This document shows, in pieces, positions 41,961-49,417 of a DNA stretch of 64,000 nt; position 1 is the first letter of the stretch, and each line of letters starts with the position of its first letter. The position numbers were made by a program, and so were the translations under genes. The stretch is taken from contig NZ_SHLD01000001.1 in assembly GCF_004217615.1 (NCBI RefSeq), forward strand, positions 4,092,001 through 4,156,000, read 5' to 3'. The stretch is from Micromonospora kangleipakensis. GTDB taxonomy: Bacteria > Actinomycetota > Actinomycetes > Mycobacteriales > Micromonosporaceae. Below the pieces are notes generated by a model. The model was not told where the DNA came from. It saw nothing but the letters and a program-made list of their open reading frames with translations, and did no database searches.

Positions 41961-42839
41961 CTCCGCGAGCACCGCTTGGATCGCTGGGCTGGCATTGGCG
42001 CTGCGCCGCCACGCCGCATGTACCTCGCGCTTCGGTTGCCGCCGCAGCGGCCGGGAGACGAGCCCTTCTCCCAAGGGCGGGCGAGCAAGGCGAGGGATCA
42101 GGGCGATAACGTCGCCTGAGGCGACCAGCGACAGCTGGGTGGCGAAATCGTCAACCAGATGGCGCACGTCGGGGTCTTCGGGCACGTCTGCGAACAGTCG
42201 TCGGAACCACTGGTGGCACACCGAGCCAGGCGGGCTGGTCACCCACGCGTGGCCGGCAAGGTCGGCGCCGGCGAGTGGCGGGTCGAGCCGTGCGAGCGGA
42301 TGCGTCCGATTCATGACGACGTCGCCGACGTCGGTGTGCATATGGCGCTGGGTCAGGGACGATGGCAGCGGGACTGGCAGCCCGTCGGCGTCGTGGACGA
42401 GGGCAAGGTCGGCTGTACCGGCGTCGACGCTGTGGAGGGCTTGGTCGGGGTCCTGCTCGGTGATGTGCACGCGTAGGTCCGGGCAGCGCGTCGACAGTCG
42501 CAGAATGGTGGGCGCGAGCAGCCCGCGGATAGCAGTCGAGAAGGCGACCACGCGCAGTATGCCGCGCGGCGCGCCATCCGAGACTGACTGGGCCGCTTCG
42601 ACGCAGCGCTCCAGCGCCTGGAACACTTCGGGCGCTGAGTCGACGATGGCCTGCCCGGCCGGAGTGAGCACGACCCCGCGTCCCGCCGGCGCGAGCACGG
42701 GCACACCGACCTGGCGTTCCAGCCTCTTGATCTGCTGCGACACCGCCGAGGCCGTGAACCCGAGCTCATCGGCCGCCCGCGCCAGCGTCCCGAGAGCAGC
42801 CACCGCCCGCAACGCCCGCAAGGCCCCGACATCAATCAT
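41916..42839 (-). CDS. LysR-family transcriptional regulator, 3' end altered by IS630
   Basis: 307 aa. The N-terminal HTH is GTLARAADELGFTASAVSQQ (~17-36), followed by IKRLERQVGVPVLAPAGRGV, typical of LysR. The effector domain spans ~90-290. The last ~14 residues (CCARNPPTKSCE) are read from inside the IS630 element inserted at 41958, so the native C-terminus is lost but little is missing. It is divergent from the DapA-like gene, 73 bp away, and probably regulates it. Confidence 0.85.
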   Translation of the reverse strand: MIDVGALRALRAVAALGTLARAADELGFTASAVSQQIKRLERQVGVPVLAPAGRGVVLTPAGQAIVDSAPEVFQALERCVEAAQSVSDGAPRGILRVVAFSTAIRGLLAPTILRLSTRCPDLRVHITEQDPDQALHSVDAGTADLALVHDADGLPVPLPSSLTQRHMHTDVGDVVMNRTHPLARLDPPLAGADLAGHAWVTSPPGSVCHQWFRRLFADVPEDPDVRHLVDDFATQLSLVASGDVIALIPRLARPPLGEGLVSRPLRRQPKREVHAAWRRSANASPAIQAVLAELVCCARNPPTKSCE

Positions 42840-42912
42840 GAAGACAGGCTACGCAATATTGGCAAGAAAGCATCGCTGGACCACACTGATCGGGCCGAGG
42901 CAGGATCGAACC
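42840..42912. promoter_or_regulatory. LysR-dapA-like divergent intergenic region
   Basis: 73 bp between divergent starts. GCAATATTGGC contains a short T-N-A type palindrome (CAATATTG) that could be part of a LysR box. GAGGCAGGA precedes the DapA-like start. Confidence 0.45.
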
Positions 42913-43821
42913 ATGACCGACCCGCAGCACCCTGCTGACCTACTCTTCGGCTCCAACCTTGTCGCCATGGTGACCCCGATGCACCCCGACGGCACGATCA
43001 GCGAACCTGGGCTCGCTAACCTCGTCGACCACCTGCTGACCACAGGGTGCGATGGCATCGTCGTTGGCGGGACCACCGGTGAGTCGCCCACCCTGACCGA
43101 AGCCGAGGCAGCCCGGCTCGTCCGTGCCGTGGCGGCCCAGTCGAAGAACCAAGCTCGGGTGGTCGCCGGTATCGGCACCTACGACACGGCCGTCAGCATT
43201 CATCGGGCACGCGAAGCCGAGGCTGCTGGGGCGGATGCGCTGCTGCTCGTCTGCCCCTACTACTCCAAGCCGACTCAGGCCGGGGTGGTGGCCCATTGCG
43301 TGGCGGTGGCCGACGCCACCGAGCTACCCGTGATGCTCTACGACGTCCCCGCACGCACGGGCATCGCAATGGAGGCGCCCACGCTGATAGAACTCGCCGG
43401 CCACCCCCGGATCCGAGCGGTCAAGGACGCCAAGGGCGACCTGTTCGAAGCGATGTCCGTCATGGCCCGCACGTCGCTGGCCTACTACTGCGGCATCGAT
43501 GAACTCAACTTGCCCTACCTCGCGTGCGGCGCCACCGGTGTGCTCAGCGTCGTGGGCAATGTCGTCGCCGACCGCAACGCCGAGCTCATACGAGCGGTCC
43601 GCAGCGGCGACCTCGACTCGGCGAAGGCGATCCAAGGTTCGCTGATTCCCTTGGTGGACGCCATCATGCGCACATCCCAAGGGGCCATAATGGCAAAGGC
43701 CGCTCTGGCCGACCTCGGGATCATCCCGCACGCGACGGTGCGCCTTCCGCTGCTCGAGCCGCCGCCGCCTCACCTCCGGCGGCTGACGGATGCTCTGGCA
43801 ACCATCGCCGTGCCTGTCTGA
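42913..43821 (+). CDS. Dihydrodipicolinate synthase-family aldolase
   Basis: 302 aa TIM barrel. GGTTGESPTLTEAEAARLV (~53-71) carries the Thr pair, MLYDVPARTG (~138) the catalytic Tyr, and IRAVKDAKGDL (~165) the Schiff-base Lys. The motifs fit DapA itself or a catabolic relative such as N-acetylneuraminate or keto-deoxy sugar acid lyase. A dedicated divergent LysR regulator beside it argues for a catabolic role, but the core biosynthetic function cannot be excluded. Its closing residues PLLEPPPPHLRRLTDAL fit actinomycete DapA. Confidence 0.85.
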   Translation: MTDPQHPADLLFGSNLVAMVTPMHPDGTISEPGLANLVDHLLTTGCDGIVVGGTTGESPTLTEAEAARLVRAVAAQSKNQARVVAGIGTYDTAVSIHRAREAEAAGADALLLVCPYYSKPTQAGVVAHCVAVADATELPVMLYDVPARTGIAMEAPTLIELAGHPRIRAVKDAKGDLFEAMSVMARTSLAYYCGIDELNLPYLACGATGVLSVVGNVVADRNAELIRAVRSGDLDSAKAIQGSLIPLVDAIMRTSQGAIMAKAALADLGIIPHATVRLPLLEPPPPHLRRLTDALATIAVPV

Positions 43822-43880
43822 CCGAACCTCCGCCAAGGGGCGGGTCAGGATGCGCGACGACATTCGACACCTAGAGCCAA

Positions 43881-43912
43881 GCGCCCGCTACTGCCGCTGA
43901 TGGTGAGCGCAA
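43881..43912 (+). repeat. Dispersed TGCCG element, copy 30 (last, degenerate)
   Basis: GCCCGCTAC-TGCCGCTGATGGTGAGCGC at 43883-43910. A GTGCCGAGTTGAGG at 43979-43992 may be a distant right arm. No copy is seen to the right of this. Confidence 0.45.
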
Positions 43913-44374
43913 CCCCGCCCGTCAGCGCTCATCACCGTCTGTATGCCAGCCGCAGTCCATCGCAGAATCTCCGGACACGTGCCGAGTTGAGGATGCTCGT
44001 CTCCAAGGCCGCAGGTAGGTTCCGCCGCGAGGGCGAAGAACCGTTCGGGACGCCGATCGGCTGACGGGCGGAACCGATGACGGTCCAGGGCTTGTGGGCT
44101 CCACACCTCAGTCACCCAGGTAGAGAACGGCCGTCTTCGCGGCGTTCGGGGTCACCTCATACAAGGGTCAGATGAACGTCAGCATCGGAGGTGGGACGAA
44201 AAGCGGCGGTGTCGGCAGCGGATCAGCGAGACGCCGGGGGTCTCTGGCGCTGTACATGGGGGCGCAGCTCGTCCGCGCTGCCGAGGATCCCCTAACCTGC
44301 GGTTCTTCGTTTCGGCAGCTCAGAGGCGGTACAGCGTTCCGCTTCACGTACAAGGCGTACTTGGCGCGGCGGGA
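43913..44374. other. Intergenic region, no supported gene
   Basis: About 460 bp between the array end and the pyrimidine cluster. Short frames only; none has a ribosome site and a protein-like pattern. Confidence 0.45.
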
Positions 44375-45367
44375 TTAGACGTGCGTGATCACGCCCTTGC
44401 CGTACGAGGAGAGGGTCTTGTCCTTGTCGTCATGCATGAGGTAGAGGGCGAAGTTGTGGACCCCGATCTCCTTGAGCTCCTGCAGCCGGTCGACATGGGC
44501 TGACTCGGGGCCGACAAGGCAGAACCGGTCGACGATCTCATCGGGCACAAAGTTTGTGGACGGATTGCCGGCGCGGCCGTGGTGTGCGTAGTCGTAGCCG
44601 TCGCGGCCGCTGATGTAATCGGTCAGCGCCTTTGGCACCACCCCGGAGTCGCCGTAGCGGGCGACCAGATCGGCCACGTGGTTGCCGACCATGCCGCCGA
44701 ACCAGCGCAGCTGATCCCGTTGGTGCGCGAGGTTCGTTCCCACGTAGGCGGGTGCGGCCACGCACATCGTGATCGAGTCGGGATCTCGGCCTGCGGCGGT
44801 GGCCGCGTCCCGTACCGAGCCGATCGTCCAACGGGCGATGTCGGGATCGGCCGTCTGCAGGATGAAGCCGTCGGCCTGCTCGCCGACCAGCCGCAGCGCT
44901 TTCGGGCCGTAGGCGGCCATCCAGATCTCCAGCTTGCCGTCACGCACCCACGGGATGCGGACCGCCGTGCCGTGGTGCTCGACCTCGTGGCCCTCGGCAA
45001 GTCCTTTGATCACGCGCATCGCCTGCTTGAGGGTGGCCAGGCTCGCCGGCGGCTGGCCGATGACCCGTCGGGCCGAGTCGCCGCGGCCGATCCCGCACAC
45101 CGTACGGTTGCCGAACATGTCGTTGAGGGTGGCGAAGAGCGACGCGGTGACCGACCAGTCGCGGGTGCTCGGGTTGGTCACCATCGGCCCGACGATCAGG
45201 TGCCTGGTCGCTGCGAGCACCTGCGAGTAGATGACGAACGGCTCCTGCCACAGCACGCAGGAGTCGAACGTCCACCCGTAGCGGAACCCGTTGTCCTCGG
45301 CGGCGGTGAGGCCCGCCACGACGTCGCGAGCGGGCGGGTCGGTCTGGAGTACGACGCCGAAGTCCAC
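44375..45367 (-). CDS. F420-dependent LLM-class oxidoreductase
   Basis: 330 aa. The luciferase-like TIM barrel: MDFGVVLQTDPPARDVVAGL at the start, VGPMVTNPSTRDWSVTASLF (~59-78), and the active-site loop GIGRGDSARRVIGQPPAS (~92-109). It matches the LLM subgroup usually found beside dihydropyrimidinase genes. GTG 45367 has AAGGAG upstream. It is the last gene of a leftward operon, 12 bp after the dihydropyrimidinase. The operon lacks a classical dihydropyrimidine dehydrogenase, so this enzyme is a candidate for the first, reductive step; that is inference. Confidence 0.85.
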   Translation of the reverse strand: MDFGVVLQTDPPARDVVAGLTAAEDNGFRYGWTFDSCVLWQEPFVIYSQVLAATRHLIVGPMVTNPSTRDWSVTASLFATLNDMFGNRTVCGIGRGDSARRVIGQPPASLATLKQAMRVIKGLAEGHEVEHHGTAVRIPWVRDGKLEIWMAAYGPKALRLVGEQADGFILQTADPDIARWTIGSVRDAATAAGRDPDSITMCVAAPAYVGTNLAHQRDQLRWFGGMVGNHVADLVARYGDSGVVPKALTDYISGRDGYDYAHHGRAGNPSTNFVPDEIVDRFCLVGPESAHVDRLQELKEIGVHNFALYLMHDDKDKTLSSYGKGVITHV

Positions 45368-45379
45368 GGTTTCTCCTTG

Positions 45380-46783
45380 TCAGATCAGGTATTGACTGAG
45401 TTCGCGCTTCAGGAACGTGCCGTGCCCGGCCGCGCCGTGGAAGGCGTTGTCGTCGACGACGACCCGACCACGGGACAGCACGGTGGAAACCTTCCCGGTC
45501 AGCTCCATGCCCTCGTAGGCGGAATAGTCCACGTTCATGTGGTGCGTGCTGGCGGAGATGGTTTGCCGGGCCGTCGGGTCGTACACCGTGATGTCCGCGT
45601 CCGCGCCAGGGGCGATGACGCCCTTGCGCGGGTAGAGGCCGAACATCCTGGCGGGCGTGGTCGAGCTGATCTCCACCCAGCGCGGCAGGGTGATCTCGCC
45701 TTTCACGACGCCCTGATAGAGCAGGTCCATCCGGTGCTCGACACCCGGCATCCCGTTCGGAATCTTGGAGAAGTCTCCGCGGCCCAGCTCCTTCTGGTCC
45801 TTGAAGCAGAAGGGGCAGTGGTCGGTGGACACCAGCGACAGGTCGTTGGTGCGCAGGCCCCGCCACAGTTCCGCCTGGTGCTCCTTCGGGCGTAGCGGGG
45901 GAGAGGCGACGTACTTCGCGCCCTCGAAGTCGGGCTTGGCCAGATCGTCCAAGGACAGGAAGAGGTACTGCGGGCAGGTTTCGGCGAACACGTTCTGCCC
46001 GGTGTCGCGGGCCTGGGTGACCGCGTCCAGGGCGTGCGCGGCGGACAGGTGGACGATGTACAGCGGGGCGCCGGTGACCTTGGCCAGGGCGATCGCCCGC
46101 GAGGTGGCCTCGCCTTCCAGTTCGGGCGGCCGGGTCAGGCCGTGCTGTACGGGGTCGGTGCGCTGGCTCGCGAGTGCCTGCGCGACGAGTTGGTCGATGG
46201 CGATGCCGTTCTCCGCGTGCATCATGATCATCGAGCCGGTGTCCCGGGCCTTCTGCATCGCCCGCAGGATCTCCCCGTCGGTGGCGTAGAAGACACCCGG
46301 ATAGGCCATGAACATCTTGAACGTGTTGACGCCCGCGTCGATGCAGGACTCCATCTCCTTGAGCGACGTGTCGTTGACGTCCGAGACGATCATGTGGAAC
46401 GCGTAGTCGATCGCGCAGTTGCCGTCGGCCTTGCTGTGCCATTTGTCCAGCGCGGACAGCAGGGACGTTCCTTTGGCCTGGACGGCGAAGTCGACGATGG
46501 TCGTCGTGCCGCCCCAGGCTGCCGCGATCGTGCCGGTCTCGAACGTGTCCGCCGAGAACGTGCCGCCGAACGGCATCTCCATGTGGGTGTGGCCGTCGAT
46601 GCCGCCCGGCACCACGTACTTCCCGGCGGCGTCGATCACGTGCTCGGCGCCGGACGCCCACCGCTCAGACAGACCTGAGTCCGGCGCGGCGAGCGCGGCG
46701 ATCCGCTCGCCCTCCACCAGCACGTCCGCCGGGTACGCCCCGGTGGCGTTGACGACTGTTCCGTTCCGGATGACGATGCTCAT
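45380..46783 (-). CDS. hydA: Dihydropyrimidinase (D-hydantoinase)
   Basis: 467 aa amidohydrolase. Metal ligands: HTH in GIDGHTHMEMP (~62-64), the carbamylated Lys in NTFKMFMAYPG (~150), His in MMHAEN (~183), His in YIVHLSAAH (~239), and Asp in VSTDHCPF (~315). It opens dihydrouracil, dihydrothymine or 5-substituted hydantoins to N-carbamoyl amino acids. Its start overlaps the stop of the beta-ureidopropionase gene (ATGA), so the two are coupled. Confidence 0.93.
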   Translation of the reverse strand: MSIVIRNGTVVNATGAYPADVLVEGERIAALAAPDSGLSERWASGAEHVIDAAGKYVVPGGIDGHTHMEMPFGGTFSADTFETGTIAAAWGGTTTIVDFAVQAKGTSLLSALDKWHSKADGNCAIDYAFHMIVSDVNDTSLKEMESCIDAGVNTFKMFMAYPGVFYATDGEILRAMQKARDTGSMIMMHAENGIAIDQLVAQALASQRTDPVQHGLTRPPELEGEATSRAIALAKVTGAPLYIVHLSAAHALDAVTQARDTGQNVFAETCPQYLFLSLDDLAKPDFEGAKYVASPPLRPKEHQAELWRGLRTNDLSLVSTDHCPFCFKDQKELGRGDFSKIPNGMPGVEHRMDLLYQGVVKGEITLPRWVEISSTTPARMFGLYPRKGVIAPGADADITVYDPTARQTISASTHHMNVDYSAYEGMELTGKVSTVLSRGRVVVDDNAFHGAAGHGTFLKRELSQYLI

Positions 46784-47622
46784 GGCTTCACCAGGGATTC
46801 GTACGTGTCGGGCCGGCGGTCGCGGTAGAACGCCCACAGGTCGCGGACCTCGGCCAGCTTGTCCATGTCAAGGTCGCGGACGACGACCTCTTCCTCCGTG
46901 TCCGACGCGGCGTCGCCGATCATCTGCCCGCGCGGGTCGACGAAGTACGACTGACCGTAGAAGTCGTTGTCGCCCAACGGCTCCACCCCGACGCGGTTGA
47001 TCGTGCCGACGTAGTACTCGTTGGCGACCGCGGCGGCGGGCTGCTCGAGCCGCCAGAGGTACTCGGACAGGCCGCGGCTCGTGGCGGAGGGGTTGAAGAC
47101 GATCTTGGCGCCGGCCAACCCAAGTGCCCGCCAGCCCTCGGGGAAGTGCCGCTCGTAGCAGATGTAGACGCCGATGCGGCCCACCGCGGTGTCGAACACC
47201 GGGTAGCCGAGGTTTCCCGGCCTGAAGTAGAACTTCTCCCAGAACCCCTTCACCTGCGGAATGTGGTTCTTGCGGTGCTTACCCAGGTAGGTACCGTCGG
47301 CATCGATCACGGCGGCGGTGTTGTAGTAGACGCCCGGTTGTTCCTGCTCGTACATCGGCACGATCAGCACCACGCCGTGCTGCTCGGCGACCTCGCGCAT
47401 CAGCGCGGTCGTCGGTCCGTCCGGGATCGCCTCGGTGTACGAGTAGTAGTCGGCGTCCTGGATCTGGCAGAAGTACGGGCCGTAGAACAGCTCCTGCAGG
47501 CAGACGACCTGTGCGCCCTGCGACGCGGCCCTGCGGATGGCGTCGACCGCGTTGGCGATCATGGACTCCTTGTCGCCGGTCCACTTCTGCTGCACCAGCC
47601 CCGCCCGGATGATGTTGCTCAT
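46780..47622 (-). CDS. Nitrilase-family N-carbamoyl-beta-alanine amidohydrolase (beta-ureidopropionase)
   Basis: 280 aa. The catalytic triad of the carbon-nitrogen hydrolase family: Glu in CLQELFYGPYF (~44), Lys in GKHRKNHIP (~117) and Cys in VYICYERHFPEG (~155). PSATSRGLSEYLW and the C-terminal WAFYRDRRPDTY match beta-ureidopropionase and N-carbamoylputrescine amidase types. In this operon it should release CO2 and NH3 from N-carbamoyl-beta-alanine or its methyl analogue. It overlaps genes on both sides by ATGA. Confidence 0.9.
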   Translation of the reverse strand: MSNIIRAGLVQQKWTGDKESMIANAVDAIRRAASQGAQVVCLQELFYGPYFCQIQDADYYSYTEAIPDGPTTALMREVAEQHGVVLIVPMYEQEQPGVYYNTAAVIDADGTYLGKHRKNHIPQVKGFWEKFYFRPGNLGYPVFDTAVGRIGVYICYERHFPEGWRALGLAGAKIVFNPSATSRGLSEYLWRLEQPAAAVANEYYVGTINRVGVEPLGDNDFYGQSYFVDPRGQMIGDAASDTEEEVVVRDLDMDKLAEVRDLWAFYRDRRPDTYESLVKP

Positions 47623-49178
47623 CTGCTTTCCCCCTTTGCGTGGCTGGCGCGCGGCTGCGACAACGCCAGGTAGACGACGAACCCGCCGATCAGACCGGCC
47701 ACCCAGCTGTAGTCGTAGAGCGGCTTGAGGAACGGGATGAGTCCGTCCTCGGGGAACGGCCCCTTGCCGGGAGCGGAGTAGGCGCCTCCCACGGCGAGGA
47801 CCGCGCCGACGGCGGTGGCGAGGACCGCTGCCCAGTTCCAGCCGCCGGAGAACCAGTACCTGCCCTCGGGGCGGTAGAGGGCGGGCAGTTGGAGGCGGGT
47901 GCGGTTGCGGACCCAGTAGCCGGCGATGAGTACGCCGGCGACGGCGCCGAGCAGGCCGCCGTAGAACCCGAGCCAGACGAAGATGTAGATGTTGGGGTCC
48001 TGCACCAGGCGCCACGGTTGGATCAGGATGCCGAGCACGCCGGCTATGAGGCCGCCGGTCCGGAAGTTGACCAGTCGGGGTGCGGCGTTGGAGAAGTCGT
48101 ACGCCGGGCTGACCGTGTTCGCGGCGACGTTCACCGACAGCGTCGCGACCACGACCGTGAACAGGCCGAGCGCGACGACCAGCGGGTTCTCGAACTTGGC
48201 CGCGAGCTGGATGGGGTCCCAGATCGCCTCGCCGTAGATCACGGCCGTGCCCGAGGTGATCATGATCGACAGGAGGGCGAAGAACGACATTGTGGTGGGT
48301 AGACCGAGGATCTGGCCGTACGCCTGCTGCCGCTGGCTGCCGCCGAACCGGGTGAAATCGGGGATGTTCAGCGAGAGGGTCGCCCAGAACGCGATCATCG
48401 CCATCAGTGACGGCGCGAACAACTTCCAGAAGTCGACGCCCCAGCCCAACTTCGACGGCTGGGACAGGATCGGGCCGAGCCCACCCGCTTCGACCAGCAC
48501 CCAGATCAGCAGGGCGACGGCGACCACGATGACGAACGGCGCCGCCCAGTTCTCGAAGCGCCGCAGCGTGTCCATGCCCCGCCAGATGATCGCCATCTCG
48601 ATCAGCCAGAACAGGAAGAACGACGCCCACAGCGTCCACGGGTAGTCCATGACGTGCGCCGCGTCGACCCACCAGGAACCCAGCAGTTTGCCGGTGATCG
48701 CGTAGATCGCCTCGCCGCCGATCCAGGTCTGGATACCGAACCAGCCGCAGGCGATGAAGGCGCGTAGCAGGGCCACGAGGTTGGCGCCGCGCACACCGTA
48801 GAACGCGCGGGCGAAGACCGGGAACGGGACGCCGTACTTCGTGCCCGCGTGGCTGTTCAACAGCATCGGGATCAGGACGAGCAGATTACCGAGCGTGATC
48901 GTGAGGAACGCCTGCACCCAGTTCATGCCGAGCTGGATGAGCCCGGCGGCGAGCAGATAGGTGGGGATGTTGTGCGCCATCCCGATCCACAGCGCCGCGA
49001 AGTTGTACGTGGTCCAGGTGCGCTTCTCGATGGGTACGGGGGCGAGCTCTTCGTTGAAGTACGGGCTGTCGGCGATCGTGGAGAAGTCACGCAGCTCGAC
49101 TCGGCCATCCGGATGGGTGATCTGTGTGCCCGGCTCGACCGCGGTGGTTTCGGCGGGGGGCAGGGGTTCAACGGCCAT
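47619..49178 (-). CDS. NCS1-family nucleobase/hydantoin transporter
   Basis: 519 aa with about 12 membrane helices. The N-terminal cytoplasmic segment ends in KRTWTTYNFAALWIGMAHNI (~50-69), a classic NCS1 start. FIACGWFGIQTWIGGEAIY (~140) and SLNIPDFTRFGGSQRQQAYG (~275) are the family substrate and sodium-site regions. It probably imports uracil, thymine, dihydropyrimidine, hydantoin or allantoin. It is the first gene of the catabolic operon, with the PucR gene upstream. Confidence 0.92.
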   Translation of the reverse strand: MAVEPLPPAETTAVEPGTQITHPDGRVELRDFSTIADSPYFNEELAPVPIEKRTWTTYNFAALWIGMAHNIPTYLLAAGLIQLGMNWVQAFLTITLGNLLVLIPMLLNSHAGTKYGVPFPVFARAFYGVRGANLVALLRAFIACGWFGIQTWIGGEAIYAITGKLLGSWWVDAAHVMDYPWTLWASFFLFWLIEMAIIWRGMDTLRRFENWAAPFVIVVAVALLIWVLVEAGGLGPILSQPSKLGWGVDFWKLFAPSLMAMIAFWATLSLNIPDFTRFGGSQRQQAYGQILGLPTTMSFFALLSIMITSGTAVIYGEAIWDPIQLAAKFENPLVVALGLFTVVVATLSVNVAANTVSPAYDFSNAAPRLVNFRTGGLIAGVLGILIQPWRLVQDPNIYIFVWLGFYGGLLGAVAGVLIAGYWVRNRTRLQLPALYRPEGRYWFSGGWNWAAVLATAVGAVLAVGGAYSAPGKGPFPEDGLIPFLKPLYDYSWVAGLIGGFVVYLALSQPRASHAKGESR

Positions 49179-49417
49179 CGCTCACCTCGCTGTTACGCTG
49201 CCGCAACAGTGGCCGGCCAACCGGCGCGGGTGCTGCGGGTGGGGGTGGATCAGCTCGATCTTTATCTCGGAATGGTGGGTGTCCCGGACCCGCCACGGCA
49301 GCGGCAAAGTGTCCACGCTTGGCATGATCGGGGCACACTCTGTCCACGGCATGCCCGCACCGAGCTGTCAATCGGCGCGGCGGATGGATTGGGGCCTCCT
49401 GCTGGCCCCTTGACCGG
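49179..49417. promoter_or_regulatory. Promoter region of the pyrimidine operon
   Basis: 240 bp between the pucR stop and the transporter start. GTGTCCACG and TGTCCACGG recur about 35 bp apart around 49307 and 49342 and may be regulator sites. No gene is seen. Confidence 0.45.

Noticed and set aside
1..43912. Treating the TGCCG element as an ordinary attC site
   Set aside because: The AAC/GTT core that integron integrases cut is not conserved in the copies, and no IntI-like gene is present, so calling it attC would be wrong. Only the architecture is similar.
1..43912. CRISPR array
   Set aside because: Repeats are 0.2-3 kb apart with genes between them, diverged and structured; there are no regular 30-40 bp spacers and no cas genes.
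1..43912. Rho-independent terminators
   Set aside because: No T-tract follows the hairpins, and their orientation does not follow gene direction.
44172..44378. Small plus-strand gene before the LLM oxidoreductase
   Set aside because: It starts without a ribosome site, is Gly/Ser/Arg-rich and overlaps the end of the opposite gene; no protein-like pattern.
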